Source of the DNA: an uncultured Paracoccaceae bacterium
Lineage (GTDB): Bacteria; Pseudomonadota; Alphaproteobacteria; Rhodobacterales; Rhodobacteraceae
Assembly: GCA_937920555.1 (NCBI GenBank)
Contig: CAKZTM010000105.1
Coordinates: 1-59,514 of the forward strand
DNA: 59,514 nucleotides
Reading direction: 5' to 3'
Shown: positions 27,337 through 36,060 of the stretch, in pieces
How positions within the stretch are numbered: position 1 is the first letter of the stretch
How the letters are laid out: each line of letters opens with the position of its first letter
Notes under the pieces: generated by a model
Database searches by the model: none
What the model saw: only the letters and a program-made list of their open reading frames with translations
What the model was told of the DNA's origin: nothing
Translations under genes and position numbers: made by a program

Positions 27337-27602
27337 GTCTGTAAAACCCCACTCTGCACTACTTAACTCAACCGATTCTCGGAATTTGAAGCGATTCTCC
27401 GATGACCAACATTACCCAGAGGCCTGCCGAATCCCCACATCTGCGCCTTTTTCTTAGGGAGTTTCTCGGCTAGGTGATGCCAAATTGCCGCGTATTCTAG
27501 GCTTTTGTGGCTTTTTTCGGGCTTCCCCCCCAATTGAACAGTTGAACGATCAAGGGTCTCAAGTTATTAAGAACCTGTTTTGTTTATCTCGGGGGCACCT
27601 TT

Positions 27603-27986
27603 ATGACTAAATTTGGAAAGTTGGTGGCAGTAGCCTGCGCCAGCCTAATAATGTCGACAAGCTTCGCATCTGCTGTAGCAGATGACGACGGCGGACCAAT
27701 CATCAAAAACGGCATCTTCTTTGACGGCAATGAGCGTCGGCTAGAGCTGAAGGGTTTTATCGAGGATCGTATCGACGATCTGAGAGAAGAGCGCGCAAGG
27801 CTTGCTGATCTCTTGATCAATGATGATGTTGATCCAGACGACCGCGCCGACTTGTGGGAGATTTATGCCTCCTTCCGTCCGCGTCTAGAGAAACTCTACC
27901 GTGATCGCGCTTTGGTGCGCCGGGTGAATTTCGCAGATTTCGAAGATATTGAAGAGTTCTACCTGAACCCTGTCAGCGTCTCCTAA
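27603..27986 (+). CDS. Small secreted hypothetical protein (127 aa)
   Basis: A signal peptide is clear: MTKFGKLVAVACASLIMSTS followed by FASA, with cleavage about residue 24. The mature 100 residues are strongly acidic and helical with charged pairs (FIEDRIDDLREERARLADLL, DPDDRADLWEIYASFRPRLE), giving a periplasmic coiled-coil-like protein. I recognise no family. It is a single-gene unit with its own strong terminator, divergent from the O-antigen-ligase-like gene over 266 bases. The high density of charged residues and lone transcription suggest an abundant envelope or stress protein. That is inference. Confidence 0.68.
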   Translation: MTKFGKLVAVACASLIMSTSFASAVADDDGGPIIKNGIFFDGNERRLELKGFIEDRIDDLREERARLADLLINDDVDPDDRADLWEIYASFRPRLEKLYRDRALVRRVNFADFEDIEEFYLNPVSVS

Positions 27987-28010
27987 TTCGCGATAAATTT
28001 GAAGTTACGT

Positions 28011-28049
28011 AAGGCCCCGAGAGATTTCTCTTCGGGGCCTTATTGTTTT
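28011..28049 (+). terminator. Strong rho-independent terminator after the 127-aa secreted protein gene
   Basis: AAGGCCCCGA (28011-28020) pairs with TCGGGGCCTT (28032-28041), a GC-rich 10-base stem with an 11-base loop, then ATTGTTTTG. It lies 25 bases after the stop at 27986, so it ends that one-gene transcript. It may also act in reverse for the TPR gene converging at 28179. Confidence 0.85.
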
Positions 28050-28178
28050 GGGGCACGGACCGCTTCTGTGCCGCAAAACCAAAAACTCCGACGGATTTTC
28101 AGACCGCCGCTCGTTCAACTGAATGGTGTGATTGAAGCACGCCCAAGCGTGCCTCGATATGACGAGCTGAAAAACGCT

Positions 28179-28838
28179 CTAGTCGCCTAGCCGCTCAACC
28201 ACATGAAACGATGTCTCAAGGAAAAAATCGAAAGCGCGCTGCTGGTGCGTTTGAGCCAGCAAGATGTCATTGTCGATAGACGCGTTGTCAGCATCCTCAA
28301 ACTCGGGCGGGGCCAGTTCTGCCAGCCCAAATGCCTCCGCGTCCTCACGAAGCGATTGAACGACTTCAAAAACCTCAAGACGACGAACAGCTAAAGCCGA
28401 ATTATTCGGTGCCAATTCCCATGAGCGGCGAAGCGACCCAAGCGCCTCATCATAATCTTGGGTTGTAAGTTGCGCACCGGCAAGGACCGCCCATGCATGG
28501 GCGTTGCCCGGACTAAGCTCCAGGCTTTGCGTGATTAACTCAGACGCCAGCTTGGCGCGCTCAATGCCCGTCTCGCCGCCGGCGATTTCACCACGGCCTT
28601 CTGTCGCTGCGGAAAATTTCGAATCCGCACTGAGGTAGCCATAGCCCAACTGAAAGAGATATTCCGAACGATCATATAGCGCCGGACCGGTCTTCAGTCT
28701 CCAATCCCCAAATACGCCGTCGACGCGGGCAGATTCTACAAATGCGGGACTGTCCGCAAGGGTTTGCACGATGTTCACGGCCGCCAAACCGACCGTAACA
28801 AAACACAGACCGCCCAGTAATTTATTAGAGATACTCAT
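28179..28838 (-). CDS. Membrane-anchored TPR protein, hypothetical
   Basis: From ATG 28838 the protein is 219 aa. It begins MSISNKLLGGLCFVTVGLAAV, a single N-terminal anchor or uncleaved signal, then has TPR-like helical repeats: AKLASELITQSLELSPGNAHAWAVLAGAQL and YDEALGSLRRSWELAPNNSAL, both with the tetratricopeptide W/A/P spacing. The frame extends to a GTG at 28856. TPR proteins with this topology often accompany polysaccharide assembly genes, as scaffolds for envelope complexes. Partners are unknown. It converges with the 127-aa secreted protein gene, and no other gene shares its transcript here. Confidence 0.72.
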   Translation of the reverse strand: MSISNKLLGGLCFVTVGLAAVNIVQTLADSPAFVESARVDGVFGDWRLKTGPALYDRSEYLFQLGYGYLSADSKFSAATEGRGEIAGGETGIERAKLASELITQSLELSPGNAHAWAVLAGAQLTTQDYDEALGSLRRSWELAPNNSALAVRRLEVFEVVQSLREDAEAFGLAELAPPEFEDADNASIDNDILLAQTHQQRAFDFFLETSFHVVERLGD

Positions 28839-29162
28839 AGCCACCCACACATTCACAACTACTATTGGAGCAAATCATTAACAAATTGGGATGGCTCTTG
28901 GCACCCTCTTTCGAGAATCGCTGCCAAGTATTTTGGAACCGTGGCGAAAATCTGACGACGCCCAAACCGATCTCCAAATGCGACACCTCGCACGTTAGTG
29001 GGTTTTTTAGCGTTAAATCAACCGTAGCCCGGCAAACCTGACGCTTCCAATAAACACTGCACGATAAACGCTTCCGCTTATGCAACTAGCGGGTTCCCAA
29101 CGTACCGACATTTCGCTAACAGACGCTCACGCGGCTTTTAGTAATTTTACGGGGTTTTTCCA
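28839..29162. other. Intergenic region upstream of the TPR and sulfoquinovose-synthase-like genes
   Basis: These 324 bases hold no convincing gene: an 86-codon minus-strand frame here has Cys/Arg-rich composition and overlaps the TPR start, so I treat it as chance. The stretch separates two divergent genes and must hold both promoters. A small hairpin TGCGA-cacc-TCGCA at 28979-28992 and a T-run near 29003 are the only structures seen. Confidence 0.5.
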
Positions 29163-30311
29163 ATGAGAGTCTTAATACTTGGTGCTGACGGTTATCTCGG
29201 GTGGCCAACAGCCATGGATTTTGCCAATGCGGGACACGATGTCTGCGCGGTCGACAATTATTTCCGGCGCATCATTGCGGAAGAAACCGATAGCGAAGCA
29301 TTGTTGCCAACTCCGACTCTCACGGAGCGTGCGCGCATTTTTGAAGAGGTTTCGGGAAAGAAAATCGACGTCAAAATTGGCGATCTGGCCGATCCTGATT
29401 TCATGAATGATATTGTCAAAGACTATAAGCCCGACACAATCGTCCACTATGCAGAGCAGCCCTCGGCCCCCTATTCGATGCGCGGCGCCAAAGAGGCGCG
29501 GGTGACGTTTCAGAACAACCTCAACGTGACGTTCAATGTTATTTGGTCGATCTTGGAGCACGCCCCAGACGCTCACATCATCAAACTGGGAACGATGGGC
29601 GAGTACGGCACGCCCAATATTGATATCGAGGAAGGTTGGATTGACGTAACCCACAAGGGTCGCACGCAGAAATTCCTGTTCCCACGAGCCGCCGGTTCCC
29701 TCTATCACACCACCAAGGTTCTCGACACGGACCTGTTGTGGTTCTACGTGCGCACCTACAATTTGCGCGTGACTGATCTTATGCAAGGACCGGTTTACGG
29801 CCTGTCCTCTGACGAGGCCGACCTCGATCCGCGCCTCACTCCAAACTTTCACTATGATGATATCTTCGGCACTCTCGTGAACCGCTTCTTGGTCCAGTCC
29901 GTGGCCGGCATTCCGCTGACAGTCTACGGTCAGGGCGGTCAAACTCGCGGGTATCTCAACTTGCGCGACACGTTGCAATGCGTCCGCTTGGCGGCAGAAA
30001 ACCCAGCTGGTCCGGGCGAGCTGAACATTTTCAACCAGCTCACAGAAACATTCTCCGTCAATGAGGTCGCAGCGAAGGTAAAAGCAGTTGGTGATCAAAA
30101 AGGCCTCAACGTTGAGATCAAAGCGATCCCGAACCCGCGCAAGGAGTTGGAGGATCACTACTACAATCCCCAGCATTCCGGCCTTCTGGATTTGGGCCTC
30201 AAACCCAACTTCATGACTGACGAAGTTATCGCCGATATGCTGGACCGGATTATCGAGCATAAAGATCGGATCCAGATTGACCGTATCATGCCACGCGTGA
30301 GGTGGTCGTAA
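29163..30311 (+). CDS. UDP-sulfoquinovose synthase-like enzyme (SQD1 family)
   Basis: This 382-aa NAD-dependent SDR would make UDP-sulfoquinovose from UDP-glucose and sulfite. The N-terminal dinucleotide fold is VLILGADGYLGWPTAMDFA. The SQD1-specific block KLGTMGEYGTPNIDIEEG is complete, with catalytic-type Thr at residue 144. The SDR pair Tyr181/Lys185 lies in SLYHTTK, essentially the same numbering as plant SQD1 (recalled as Thr145, Tyr182, Lys186). Further family blocks are VHYAEQPSAPYSM and VYGQGGQTRGYLNLRDT. Its stop overlaps the start of a CapD-type dehydratase (TAATG). No glycolipid-forming sqd partner is seen in the window, so its product may feed a polysaccharide. Confidence 0.9.
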   Translation: MRVLILGADGYLGWPTAMDFANAGHDVCAVDNYFRRIIAEETDSEALLPTPTLTERARIFEEVSGKKIDVKIGDLADPDFMNDIVKDYKPDTIVHYAEQPSAPYSMRGAKEARVTFQNNLNVTFNVIWSILEHAPDAHIIKLGTMGEYGTPNIDIEEGWIDVTHKGRTQKFLFPRAAGSLYHTTKVLDTDLLWFYVRTYNLRVTDLMQGPVYGLSSDEADLDPRLTPNFHYDDIFGTLVNRFLVQSVAGIPLTVYGQGGQTRGYLNLRDTLQCVRLAAENPAGPGELNIFNQLTETFSVNEVAAKVKAVGDQKGLNVEIKAIPNPRKELEDHYYNPQHSGLLDLGLKPNFMTDEVIADMLDRIIEHKDRIQIDRIMPRVRWS

Positions 30312-31321
30312 TGTCAGCAGATAAATTCAAAGGCACATCCGTTCTGATCACCGGCGCTTGCGGCACCGTTGGAATGGAACTCACCCGACAGGTTGTGGAA
30401 GCCGGAGCCGAGCGGGTGGTCTGCATCGACAATAACGAAAGTGCGATGTTCTTTTTGCAAGAGGAATACAAAGCCAATCCAACGGTTGAGTGTTACCTGA
30501 CCGATCTGCGCGATGCGCGGGAATTGCGGGCGCGCATGCAGGGCGTGCAGATTGTGCTCCATGCAGCAGCCCTTAAACATGTGGGCCTGTGCGAAGAAAG
30601 CCCAACACAAGCGGTACGTACAAATATCGACGGCACCCAGAATGTGATCGAGGCCGCCGCCGAGAACAACGTCGAGCGCGTGATCTTTACCTCTTCGGAC
30701 AAAGCAGTGAACCCAACCAATGTTATGGGCACCTCAAAACTGATGGGTGAACGGCTCATGACCGCAATGGCCATGTCCAACCGCGCCTCAAACACGATCT
30801 ACGCGTCCACCCGGTTCGGAAATGTACTTGGCTCCAGAGGGTCCGTCATTCCTCTGTTTGAGCAACAGATTGCTCGCGGCGGTCCGGTGACGCTCACCAG
30901 CACAGAGATGACACGCTTCATCATGACTTTGGAAGAGGCAGCCCGTCTCGTTCTAGAGAGCGCCTTTCTGGCCAAAGGCGGCGAGGTTTTCGTGACCAAA
31001 ATGCCTGTGGCGCGGATTGAGGACATTGCCAATTCCATGATCCGTCACTTGGGCAAAGGCCGCAATATCGAGTTGAAAGTTATTGGCGTGAAGCCCGGCG
31101 AAAAGCTCTACGAGGAGCTGATGAACGAAGAGGAATTGCGCCGGACCTACGAGATGGACAATTTCTTCGCCGTCTTGCCAGCATTCACCAAAGACCACGA
31201 AGAGAGCTATTCCTACATCAAAGGCCGCGAGAAGCCGACACATCCCTATCACTCAGGCCTGCAAGACGGGATGACTGAAAAGGAAGTACTGGACTATCTC
31301 GTCAGCTCGAATGTGATCTAA
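30311..31321 (+). CDS. Soluble CapD/FnlA-type nucleoside-diphosphate-sugar dehydratase or epimerase
   Basis: This 336-aa cytoplasmic SDR is homologous to the catalytic half of the 623-aa membrane dehydratase. The dinucleotide fold is VLITGACGTVGMELTRQV. The family triad region is SSDKAVNPTNVMGTSKLMGE, with Met replacing Tyr and Lys retained, and later come RFGNVLGSRGSVIPLFEQQI and GVKPGEKLYEEL. The ATG at 30311 overlaps the upstream stop (TAATG), showing coupling to the sulfoquinovose synthase-like gene. It likely makes a 4-keto-6-deoxy or 5-epimerised amino sugar nucleotide. The C-terminal 40 residues (YSYIKGREKPTHPYHSG) are unusual relative to FlaA1-type enzymes. Confidence 0.92.
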   Translation: MSADKFKGTSVLITGACGTVGMELTRQVVEAGAERVVCIDNNESAMFFLQEEYKANPTVECYLTDLRDARELRARMQGVQIVLHAAALKHVGLCEESPTQAVRTNIDGTQNVIEAAAENNVERVIFTSSDKAVNPTNVMGTSKLMGERLMTAMAMSNRASNTIYASTRFGNVLGSRGSVIPLFEQQIARGGPVTLTSTEMTRFIMTLEEAARLVLESAFLAKGGEVFVTKMPVARIEDIANSMIRHLGKGRNIELKVIGVKPGEKLYEELMNEEELRRTYEMDNFFAVLPAFTKDHEESYSYIKGREKPTHPYHSGLQDGMTEKEVLDYLVSSNVI

Positions 31322-31337
31322 AGCGGTTTACGCCAGA

Positions 31338-31374
31338 AAAACGGATGGGCTGCCCCGTGCAGCGCGGCCCATCC
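31338..31374 (-). terminator. Candidate terminator after the TRAP transporter operon
   Basis: GGATGGGC (31343-31350) pairs with GCCCATCC (31367-31374) around a 16-base loop. On the minus strand it is followed by GTTTTTC, about 170 bases past the stop of the large TRAP permease gene. It lies just past the 3' end of the plus-strand dehydratase gene and may serve both strands weakly. Confidence 0.55.
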
Positions 31375-31546
31375 CAAAGACAACAACCCCATCACCCAGA
31401 TTTACGCCCTTCTGGAGCGTTCCGCTTTCAACCCGGAACCACCTAAAGCTATCCGAAATCAAAGATTTCAAGCGTTAGGCGATGCCTTGTGCCCCAAGTT
31501 AAAAGCAAAACGCTTTAACGTCGCTCCGATAAAGGACGCGCCCAGA

Positions 31547-33139
31547 TCACAAGAACAGCGTGACGATGGGCGGCCAGATCAGCAGGATCGACAATGCGCA
31601 AAGCTGCAAGGCGATGAACGGCAGGAAGCCCTTGAAAATGTCGGTCAGCGAAATCTCAGGCGGAGCCACCGATTTGAGATAAAACGCCGCCGGCCCAAAG
31701 GGCGGTGACAAGAAACTGACCTGCATGTTCATACAGAAAACCACACCGAACCAGATCGGAATGTAGCGCGCATCAACATGCCCCAAGAACCCGATTTCCT
31801 CGGCGGGCAAACGCACAACAATCGGCAGGAACACAGGCATGATCAAAAGCACGATCCCAACCCAGTCCATGAACATACCCATGATCAAGAAGACGAACAT
31901 CATCACAAGGATAATCCCCATGGTCGGCATATCCGCGCCCACAATCAGGTTGGCCACGTACGTCGGTCCACCCACAAGCGTGTAGGCTGCCGCCAGTGCA
32001 GCCGCACCAATGGTCACCCAGATGATTGTACCGGTGGACCTCAGGGTGCGGATCAGACTGTCCCACAAAATCTCGAACGTCATCTCACGACGAACCAACC
32101 CGATGACAAAGACCGCGATGACGCCCATGCCAGCCGCCTCCGTAATCCCGGTGATACCACCGTAGATGGAGCCAAGAACAACGCCGATCACGACCGTGGG
32201 CGCAATCAGACCCTTGCCCATTTCCCAACCCTCAGCGGTGCGGTCTCGCCCGACCACAAACAGGATCAGCAGGGCCGCCAAAACGAACGTGCCGATGATC
32301 CAGGGAATGTCACTTATCATCCCCAAGGGGATCGGATCGACACCCTCCAAAGTGTTTTCCCCGGTCACCGTGAAGAAAATCGCCCGGACCAAGAGAACAC
32401 CCGCAATCCACAACGTGAACCGCGATAGGAACCCAAGGAACATCAGCCCCTTGTCGCGACCTTCCGGGTCACCCTCTTCCGCATCTGGAAGCGGCGCGAG
32501 CGACGTGTTCACCCGGGTGCGAATGACAATGTAGAGGATAAAGAACGACGCCAACATAAAGCCCGGCAGGAATGAAGCGGTAAAGAGCGCCTTGATCGAG
32601 GTCTCCGTCACCAACCCGTAGAAAATCAAAACAATCGAGGGCGGGATCATCGTTCCTAACGAGCCCGACGCACAAATCGTACCGATGGCCAAGTTTCGGT
32701 CATAGCCAAGCCGCAACATTTGCGGGAGCGCGATCAGGCCCAAAAGAACCACCTCGCCACCAATGATCCCGGACATGGCCGCCATGATGACCGCCATGAT
32801 GGAGGTCACAATCGCAATGCCGCCGCGGGTTCGACTTAGCCAAACATTCAGCGACGAATACATGTCCCGCGCAATCCCGCACCTTTCCAGCAATGCGGCC
32901 ATAAATATGAACAGCGGGACCGATATCAGCACGTAATTGGTCATTTGTCGGTAAACCGCCTGCCCCAGCACGGACAAGGGGCCGCGACCAAAATCGCCCC
33001 ATAACAGGTCTGCGGGAAACTTCAGTGACAGCGTGACCACCGCCAGGAACGCCGAGGCAAATCCAAGCGGCATACCGATTGCCAGCAGGGCAAACATGGC
33101 CAAAAGAATGATCAGGCTGAGTGTGCCAATATCGACCAT
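31547..33139 (-). CDS. TRAP transporter large permease subunit (DctM family)
   Basis: This 530-aa polytopic inner-membrane protein would be the ion-coupled transport subunit of a tripartite ATP-independent periplasmic transporter. It shows the DctM repeats and signatures: FASAFLAVVTLSLKF, GIARDMYSSLNVWLSRTRGG, SGIIGGEVVLLGLIALPQML, GSLGTMIPPSIVLIFYGLVT and MDWVGIVLLIMPVFLPIV. It is longer than the usual 425-450 aa because of a hydrophilic insert and extra helices at about residues 215-310 (PLPDAEEGDPEGRDK, then RDRTAEGWEMGKG). The gene starts 2 bases past the small-subunit stop. It forms a unit with the small permease and solute-binding protein encoded upstream. Confidence 0.93.
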   Translation of the reverse strand: MVDIGTLSLIILLAMFALLAIGMPLGFASAFLAVVTLSLKFPADLLWGDFGRGPLSVLGQAVYRQMTNYVLISVPLFIFMAALLERCGIARDMYSSLNVWLSRTRGGIAIVTSIMAVIMAAMSGIIGGEVVLLGLIALPQMLRLGYDRNLAIGTICASGSLGTMIPPSIVLIFYGLVTETSIKALFTASFLPGFMLASFFILYIVIRTRVNTSLAPLPDAEEGDPEGRDKGLMFLGFLSRFTLWIAGVLLVRAIFFTVTGENTLEGVDPIPLGMISDIPWIIGTFVLAALLILFVVGRDRTAEGWEMGKGLIAPTVVIGVVLGSIYGGITGITEAAGMGVIAVFVIGLVRREMTFEILWDSLIRTLRSTGTIIWVTIGAAALAAAYTLVGGPTYVANLIVGADMPTMGIILVMMFVFLIMGMFMDWVGIVLLIMPVFLPIVVRLPAEEIGFLGHVDARYIPIWFGVVFCMNMQVSFLSPPFGPAAFYLKSVAPPEISLTDIFKGFLPFIALQLCALSILLIWPPIVTLFL

Positions 33140-33141
33140 GA

Positions 33142-33951
33142 TTATTTATCCTCAAGTGTGCGGCGAATGTTTTCGATCTCGACTTCGTCGATCTCGTCAG
33201 CCGGAGTGTGGCTCTCAGGTGCCTTGTTCCAATCCGCAATCAGGTTCGATATGGCTTGAATGCACACCAGACAGATAATGATCAGCAAAGCGGGTTTAAC
33301 GATCCCCGGAATGGGCGGATCCCACGCGGTCCCAAAGGTCTCCATCCGCATGAAGCGGTTCTGAGCGTCCGTAAAGCCACCCCAAACCAAAGCCACCGTG
33401 AAGAAGATAATCAACAAAACCGAAATGGAATCGGACGCCTTTTGCATCCAGCGCGGCATCATATCGTAGATGATGTAAATGCGGATGTGGCTGCGCTGCT
33501 GCATGGCATAAAGCCCCGCCAGCAAGAATACGAAAGACGCAATCCACAAAGATAATTCATTCGCCCAAAGGGTGGGCCTCAGAAAGACGTAGCGCGAGAC
33601 GACCTCGTAAAACATCACCAGAACGACAAATGCGACCATGATCATCGCCAGACGCCCCAACACCACAGAGACCAGATCAAAAAACCCGTCAGGTGCGGTC
33701 TCGATCATACCCTTTGTGTCGGACAAAAAGAGCGATGCGAACAGAAATGCACCCCCTAAGGCGAACAGCAGAAACTGCACCATGGGCTTGCCAGCAGGCC
33801 GTATGACCTCGAACATTCCATAAGCCTCGTCGCTTAGGAATTGCTGCGCAATGAACCAAAGATATATAAGCAGCGACAGACCGATAAACCCGATCATGGC
33901 CATCTTTATTGGTGCGCGCAGCCGGCCCAGCCATAGTGAATTGTCGTGCAT
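33142..33951 (-). CDS. TRAP transporter small permease subunit (DctQ family) with two extra N-terminal helices
   Basis: From ATG 33951, preceded by GGGGAG, the protein is 269 aa. The four-helix DctQ core spans about residues 94-240 and includes VLVMFYEVVSRYVFLRPTLW, then ELSLWIASFVFLLAGLYAMQ and the conserved HIRIYIIYDMMPRW. Two further helices precede it (about 17-38 and 56-76), making it longer than the common 160-200 aa. The acidic C-terminal tail (ADEIDEVEIENIRRTLEDK) is cytoplasmic. It pairs with the large permease encoded 2 bases downstream. A hairpin between the binding-protein gene and this one probably lowers its expression relative to the binding protein. Confidence 0.88.
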   Translation of the reverse strand: MHDNSLWLGRLRAPIKMAMIGFIGLSLLIYLWFIAQQFLSDEAYGMFEVIRPAGKPMVQFLLFALGGAFLFASLFLSDTKGMIETAPDGFFDLVSVVLGRLAMIMVAFVVLVMFYEVVSRYVFLRPTLWANELSLWIASFVFLLAGLYAMQQRSHIRIYIIYDMMPRWMQKASDSISVLLIIFFTVALVWGGFTDAQNRFMRMETFGTAWDPPIPGIVKPALLIIICLVCIQAISNLIADWNKAPESHTPADEIDEVEIENIRRTLEDK

Positions 33952-33997
33952 CGCGTATCTCCCCAACCCGTCATATCCCGGATACCTTCTCCGGTTG

Positions 33998-34027
33998 AAA
34001 AAGGCGGGCCCGGTCTGGACCCGCCTT
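33998..34027 (-). terminator. Intercistronic hairpin/attenuator between TRAP binding protein and permeases
   Basis: AAGGCGGG-C-CC pairs with GG-A-CCCGCCTT (34001-34027; 11 positions, one mismatch, 5-base loop). Read on the minus strand it is followed by TTTTT. It lies just past the solute-binding-protein stop (34061) and before the small permease start, a common arrangement for making more binding protein than permease by partial termination or 3' protection. Confidence 0.72.
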
Positions 34028-34060
34028 GATCGTTATGTGTTCAAGTCAATCATGCCAGAA

Positions 34061-35074
34061 TTACTGGCCGATTAGACCCAACTGTGTGAGGTAAGCCTTG
34101 TGGCTCGCAACCAGTGCTTCAGCCTCAGGGCTACGTGTCGCCCAGTCGTCCCAAGCAGCCTGCGCGGCATTGCGGAACTCTGCACGGTCCTCAGCAGACC
34201 AAGCATAAAGCGTCACACCCTGCTCTTGCAAAGCGGCTGCCGCTTCGGTGTTGGCCTTCTCGTTGAGCATCGCGATCTGGAAAGACAGCTTCTGCCACGC
34301 AGTCTCAATGATGCGGCGCTGCTGCTCTGTCAGACCTTCCCATACGCCCTGGTTACAAGCGAGGTGGTCAGATGGCATCGAGTGGAAGCCGGGATAGTTG
34401 GCGTGCTTAACGATGTCATAAAGACCAAGACCTACGTTGTTGGCCAAACCAGATGCGTCAGCACCGTCGATGATACCTGTCTCAAGCGCGGTAAAGATCT
34501 CGGTGAAATCCATAACGATCGGGGATGCACCCATTTTCTCGAAGATCTCTGTCTCCATGCCGGGAGGGGAACGGAACTTCCACCCAACCAGATCCTCGGG
34601 GCCTCTAATTGGCTTGGACGAAGCAAAAGATTCCTGACCGTAAATGGCCCAACCAATCAGCTGCATGCCTTGCGCGTTGTAAAGATCTTGGGCGGCCTGA
34701 TACCCGTCACCATAGTATAGCCAGCTGTACTGCTGCCAAGGCGTGTCGTAGCCGCCCATGATGTCACCAACAAACTGGAACGCTGGGTTCTTACCTGTTT
34801 GGTAAGCGCCACCGGTCGCGTCACAATCCAAAATGCCGTTGATCGCCGCGTCAAATGTCTCAACCGTCGCAACAACAGAGGACGAATAGAACATCTCGAT
34901 AGCGATACCGCCACCGGACATGACCTCAACGTCGTCAATGAATTTGGCCAACATCTGGCCGGTTGGATGCTCGGTCGCGTAATGTGTCTGAATGCGCAAC
35001 GTCACATCCTGCGCCAGAGCAGGCACAGCAATCATGGCAGCCGCAGCCGACATCACAAGTGATTTAAGTTTCAT
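34061..35074 (-). CDS. TRAP transporter solute-binding protein (DctP family)
   Basis: From ATG 35074, with GGGAGG 8 bases upstream, the protein is 337 aa. It begins with the signal peptide MKLKSLVMSAAAAMIAVPAL ending AQ, so it is periplasmic. DctP-family features seen are RIQTHYATEHPTGQMLAKF, GWKFRSPPGMETEIFEKMGA (the Arg of the carboxylate-binding region), then VMDFTEIFTALETGIIDGAD. These indicate a ligand with a carboxylate group, typical of this family. The mature protein is the affinity determinant of the importer. An AT-rich 220-base gap separates it from the SDR gene upstream and probably carries its promoter. Nearby acid-sugar enzymes suggest an aldonate or related acid. Confidence 0.92.
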   Translation of the reverse strand: MKLKSLVMSAAAAMIAVPALAQDVTLRIQTHYATEHPTGQMLAKFIDDVEVMSGGGIAIEMFYSSSVVATVETFDAAINGILDCDATGGAYQTGKNPAFQFVGDIMGGYDTPWQQYSWLYYGDGYQAAQDLYNAQGMQLIGWAIYGQESFASSKPIRGPEDLVGWKFRSPPGMETEIFEKMGASPIVMDFTEIFTALETGIIDGADASGLANNVGLGLYDIVKHANYPGFHSMPSDHLACNQGVWEGLTEQQRRIIETAWQKLSFQIAMLNEKANTEAAAALQEQGVTLYAWSAEDRAEFRNAAQAAWDDWATRSPEAEALVASHKAYLTQLGLIGQ

Positions 35075-35295
35075 TCTATTCCTCCCTGTGGGCGCCTTAG
35101 AGGCCCCCTTCATATTTGCACGCCGATCCAGTGGGCGAGAACACAGATGTTAAACCATCTAGAGGAACGATAACGAGTGCATTTTCGACAATCAATAATT
35201 TTTGTCGCATTGTCTTACACAATCTGAATTCCATAAAAATGGTTTTAATTTCAGGTAATTACGTCAAGCTTGAAACACCTGCATCTGGTCTTGTC

Positions 35296-36051
35296 CTAAT
35301 GAATCAGTGAGCCGCCATTCACGTCAATCTCTGATCCGGTCACATATGCAGACAAATCAGACGCCAGAAACAGACAACATCCCGCCACCTCATCGGCCGT
35401 ACCCGCACGTCCCATTGGGATGCCCTCCAACACCTGAGCCCGCATTTCGTTGGTCAGTTTTCCAGCCGTAATATCGGTTGCAATGAACCCGGGGCAGATT
35501 GCGTTGGCGCGAATACCCTCAGGGGCCAACTCGCGGGCCATCGCCTTGGTCAGCCCCAAAACACCCGCCTTTGCCGCCGAATAATGCGGCCCGCCAAAAA
35601 TGCCACCACCGCGCTGCGCGGATACAGAAGACATGTTCACAATCGATCCCTGACCGCGCGACCGCATATGCGGCAGTGCCGCCTGCGACATGTAAAGCGT
35701 GCCGCGCAAACTGACATCAAGCACCGCGTCGTAATTCTCAGGGGCAATATCCATCAACTTCAGCGGTTGGGTGATGCCCGCGATATTAACCAGAATATCA
35801 ACCTGCCCCATCGCCGTGATCAGGTCCGCCGTCACGGCCTCGCAATGGCTCTTGTCAGTGACGTCGCATAGGCGCGAAACATGCCCCTCGCCCTCCAAAT
35901 CATCCGCAGCTGCGGCTGCAAGATCCGCGTCCAAATCCAAGACAGCGACCCTGCACCCATGCAGCGCAAAAAGCTGCGCTGTGGCCTTGCCCAATCCGCG
36001 CGGACTGGCAGCCCCTGTGATAATCGCTGTTTTTCCCTCAAGCAGTTTCAT
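35296..36051 (-). CDS. Short-chain dehydrogenase/reductase (FabG-like SDR)
   Basis: This 251-aa classical SDR oxidoreductase has a glycine-rich cofactor loop TGAASPRGLGKATA, the structural motif NIAGITQ, catalytic Ser in NMSSVSAQ, and YSAAK with the catalytic Tyr and Lys. The ending VTGSEIDVNGGSLIH is family-typical. The acidic residue after beta-strand 2 (VAVLDLDADL) favours NAD(H). It is the third gene in a unit with the split transketolase (9 bases after the C-terminal subunit stop), so it likely oxidises or reduces a sugar or acid in that pathway. The substrate is not evident. Confidence 0.93.
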   Translation of the reverse strand: MKLLEGKTAIITGAASPRGLGKATAQLFALHGCRVAVLDLDADLAAAAADDLEGEGHVSRLCDVTDKSHCEAVTADLITAMGQVDILVNIAGITQPLKLMDIAPENYDAVLDVSLRGTLYMSQAALPHMRSRGQGSIVNMSSVSAQRGGGIFGGPHYSAAKAGVLGLTKAMARELAPEGIRANAICPGFIATDITAGKLTNEMRAQVLEGIPMGRAGTADEVAGCCLFLASDLSAYVTGSEIDVNGGSLIH

Positions 36052-36060
36052 AGCTCTTCC

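Noticed and set aside
28825..29085. 86-aa minus-strand frame upstream of the TPR gene
   Set aside because: It overlaps the TPR start, has Cys/Arg-rich random-like composition and no ribosome-binding site.
29172..30260. 362-aa minus-strand frame opposite the sulfoquinovose-synthase-like gene
   Set aside because: The sense strand carries complete SQD1 motifs; the antisense product has no recognisable domain.
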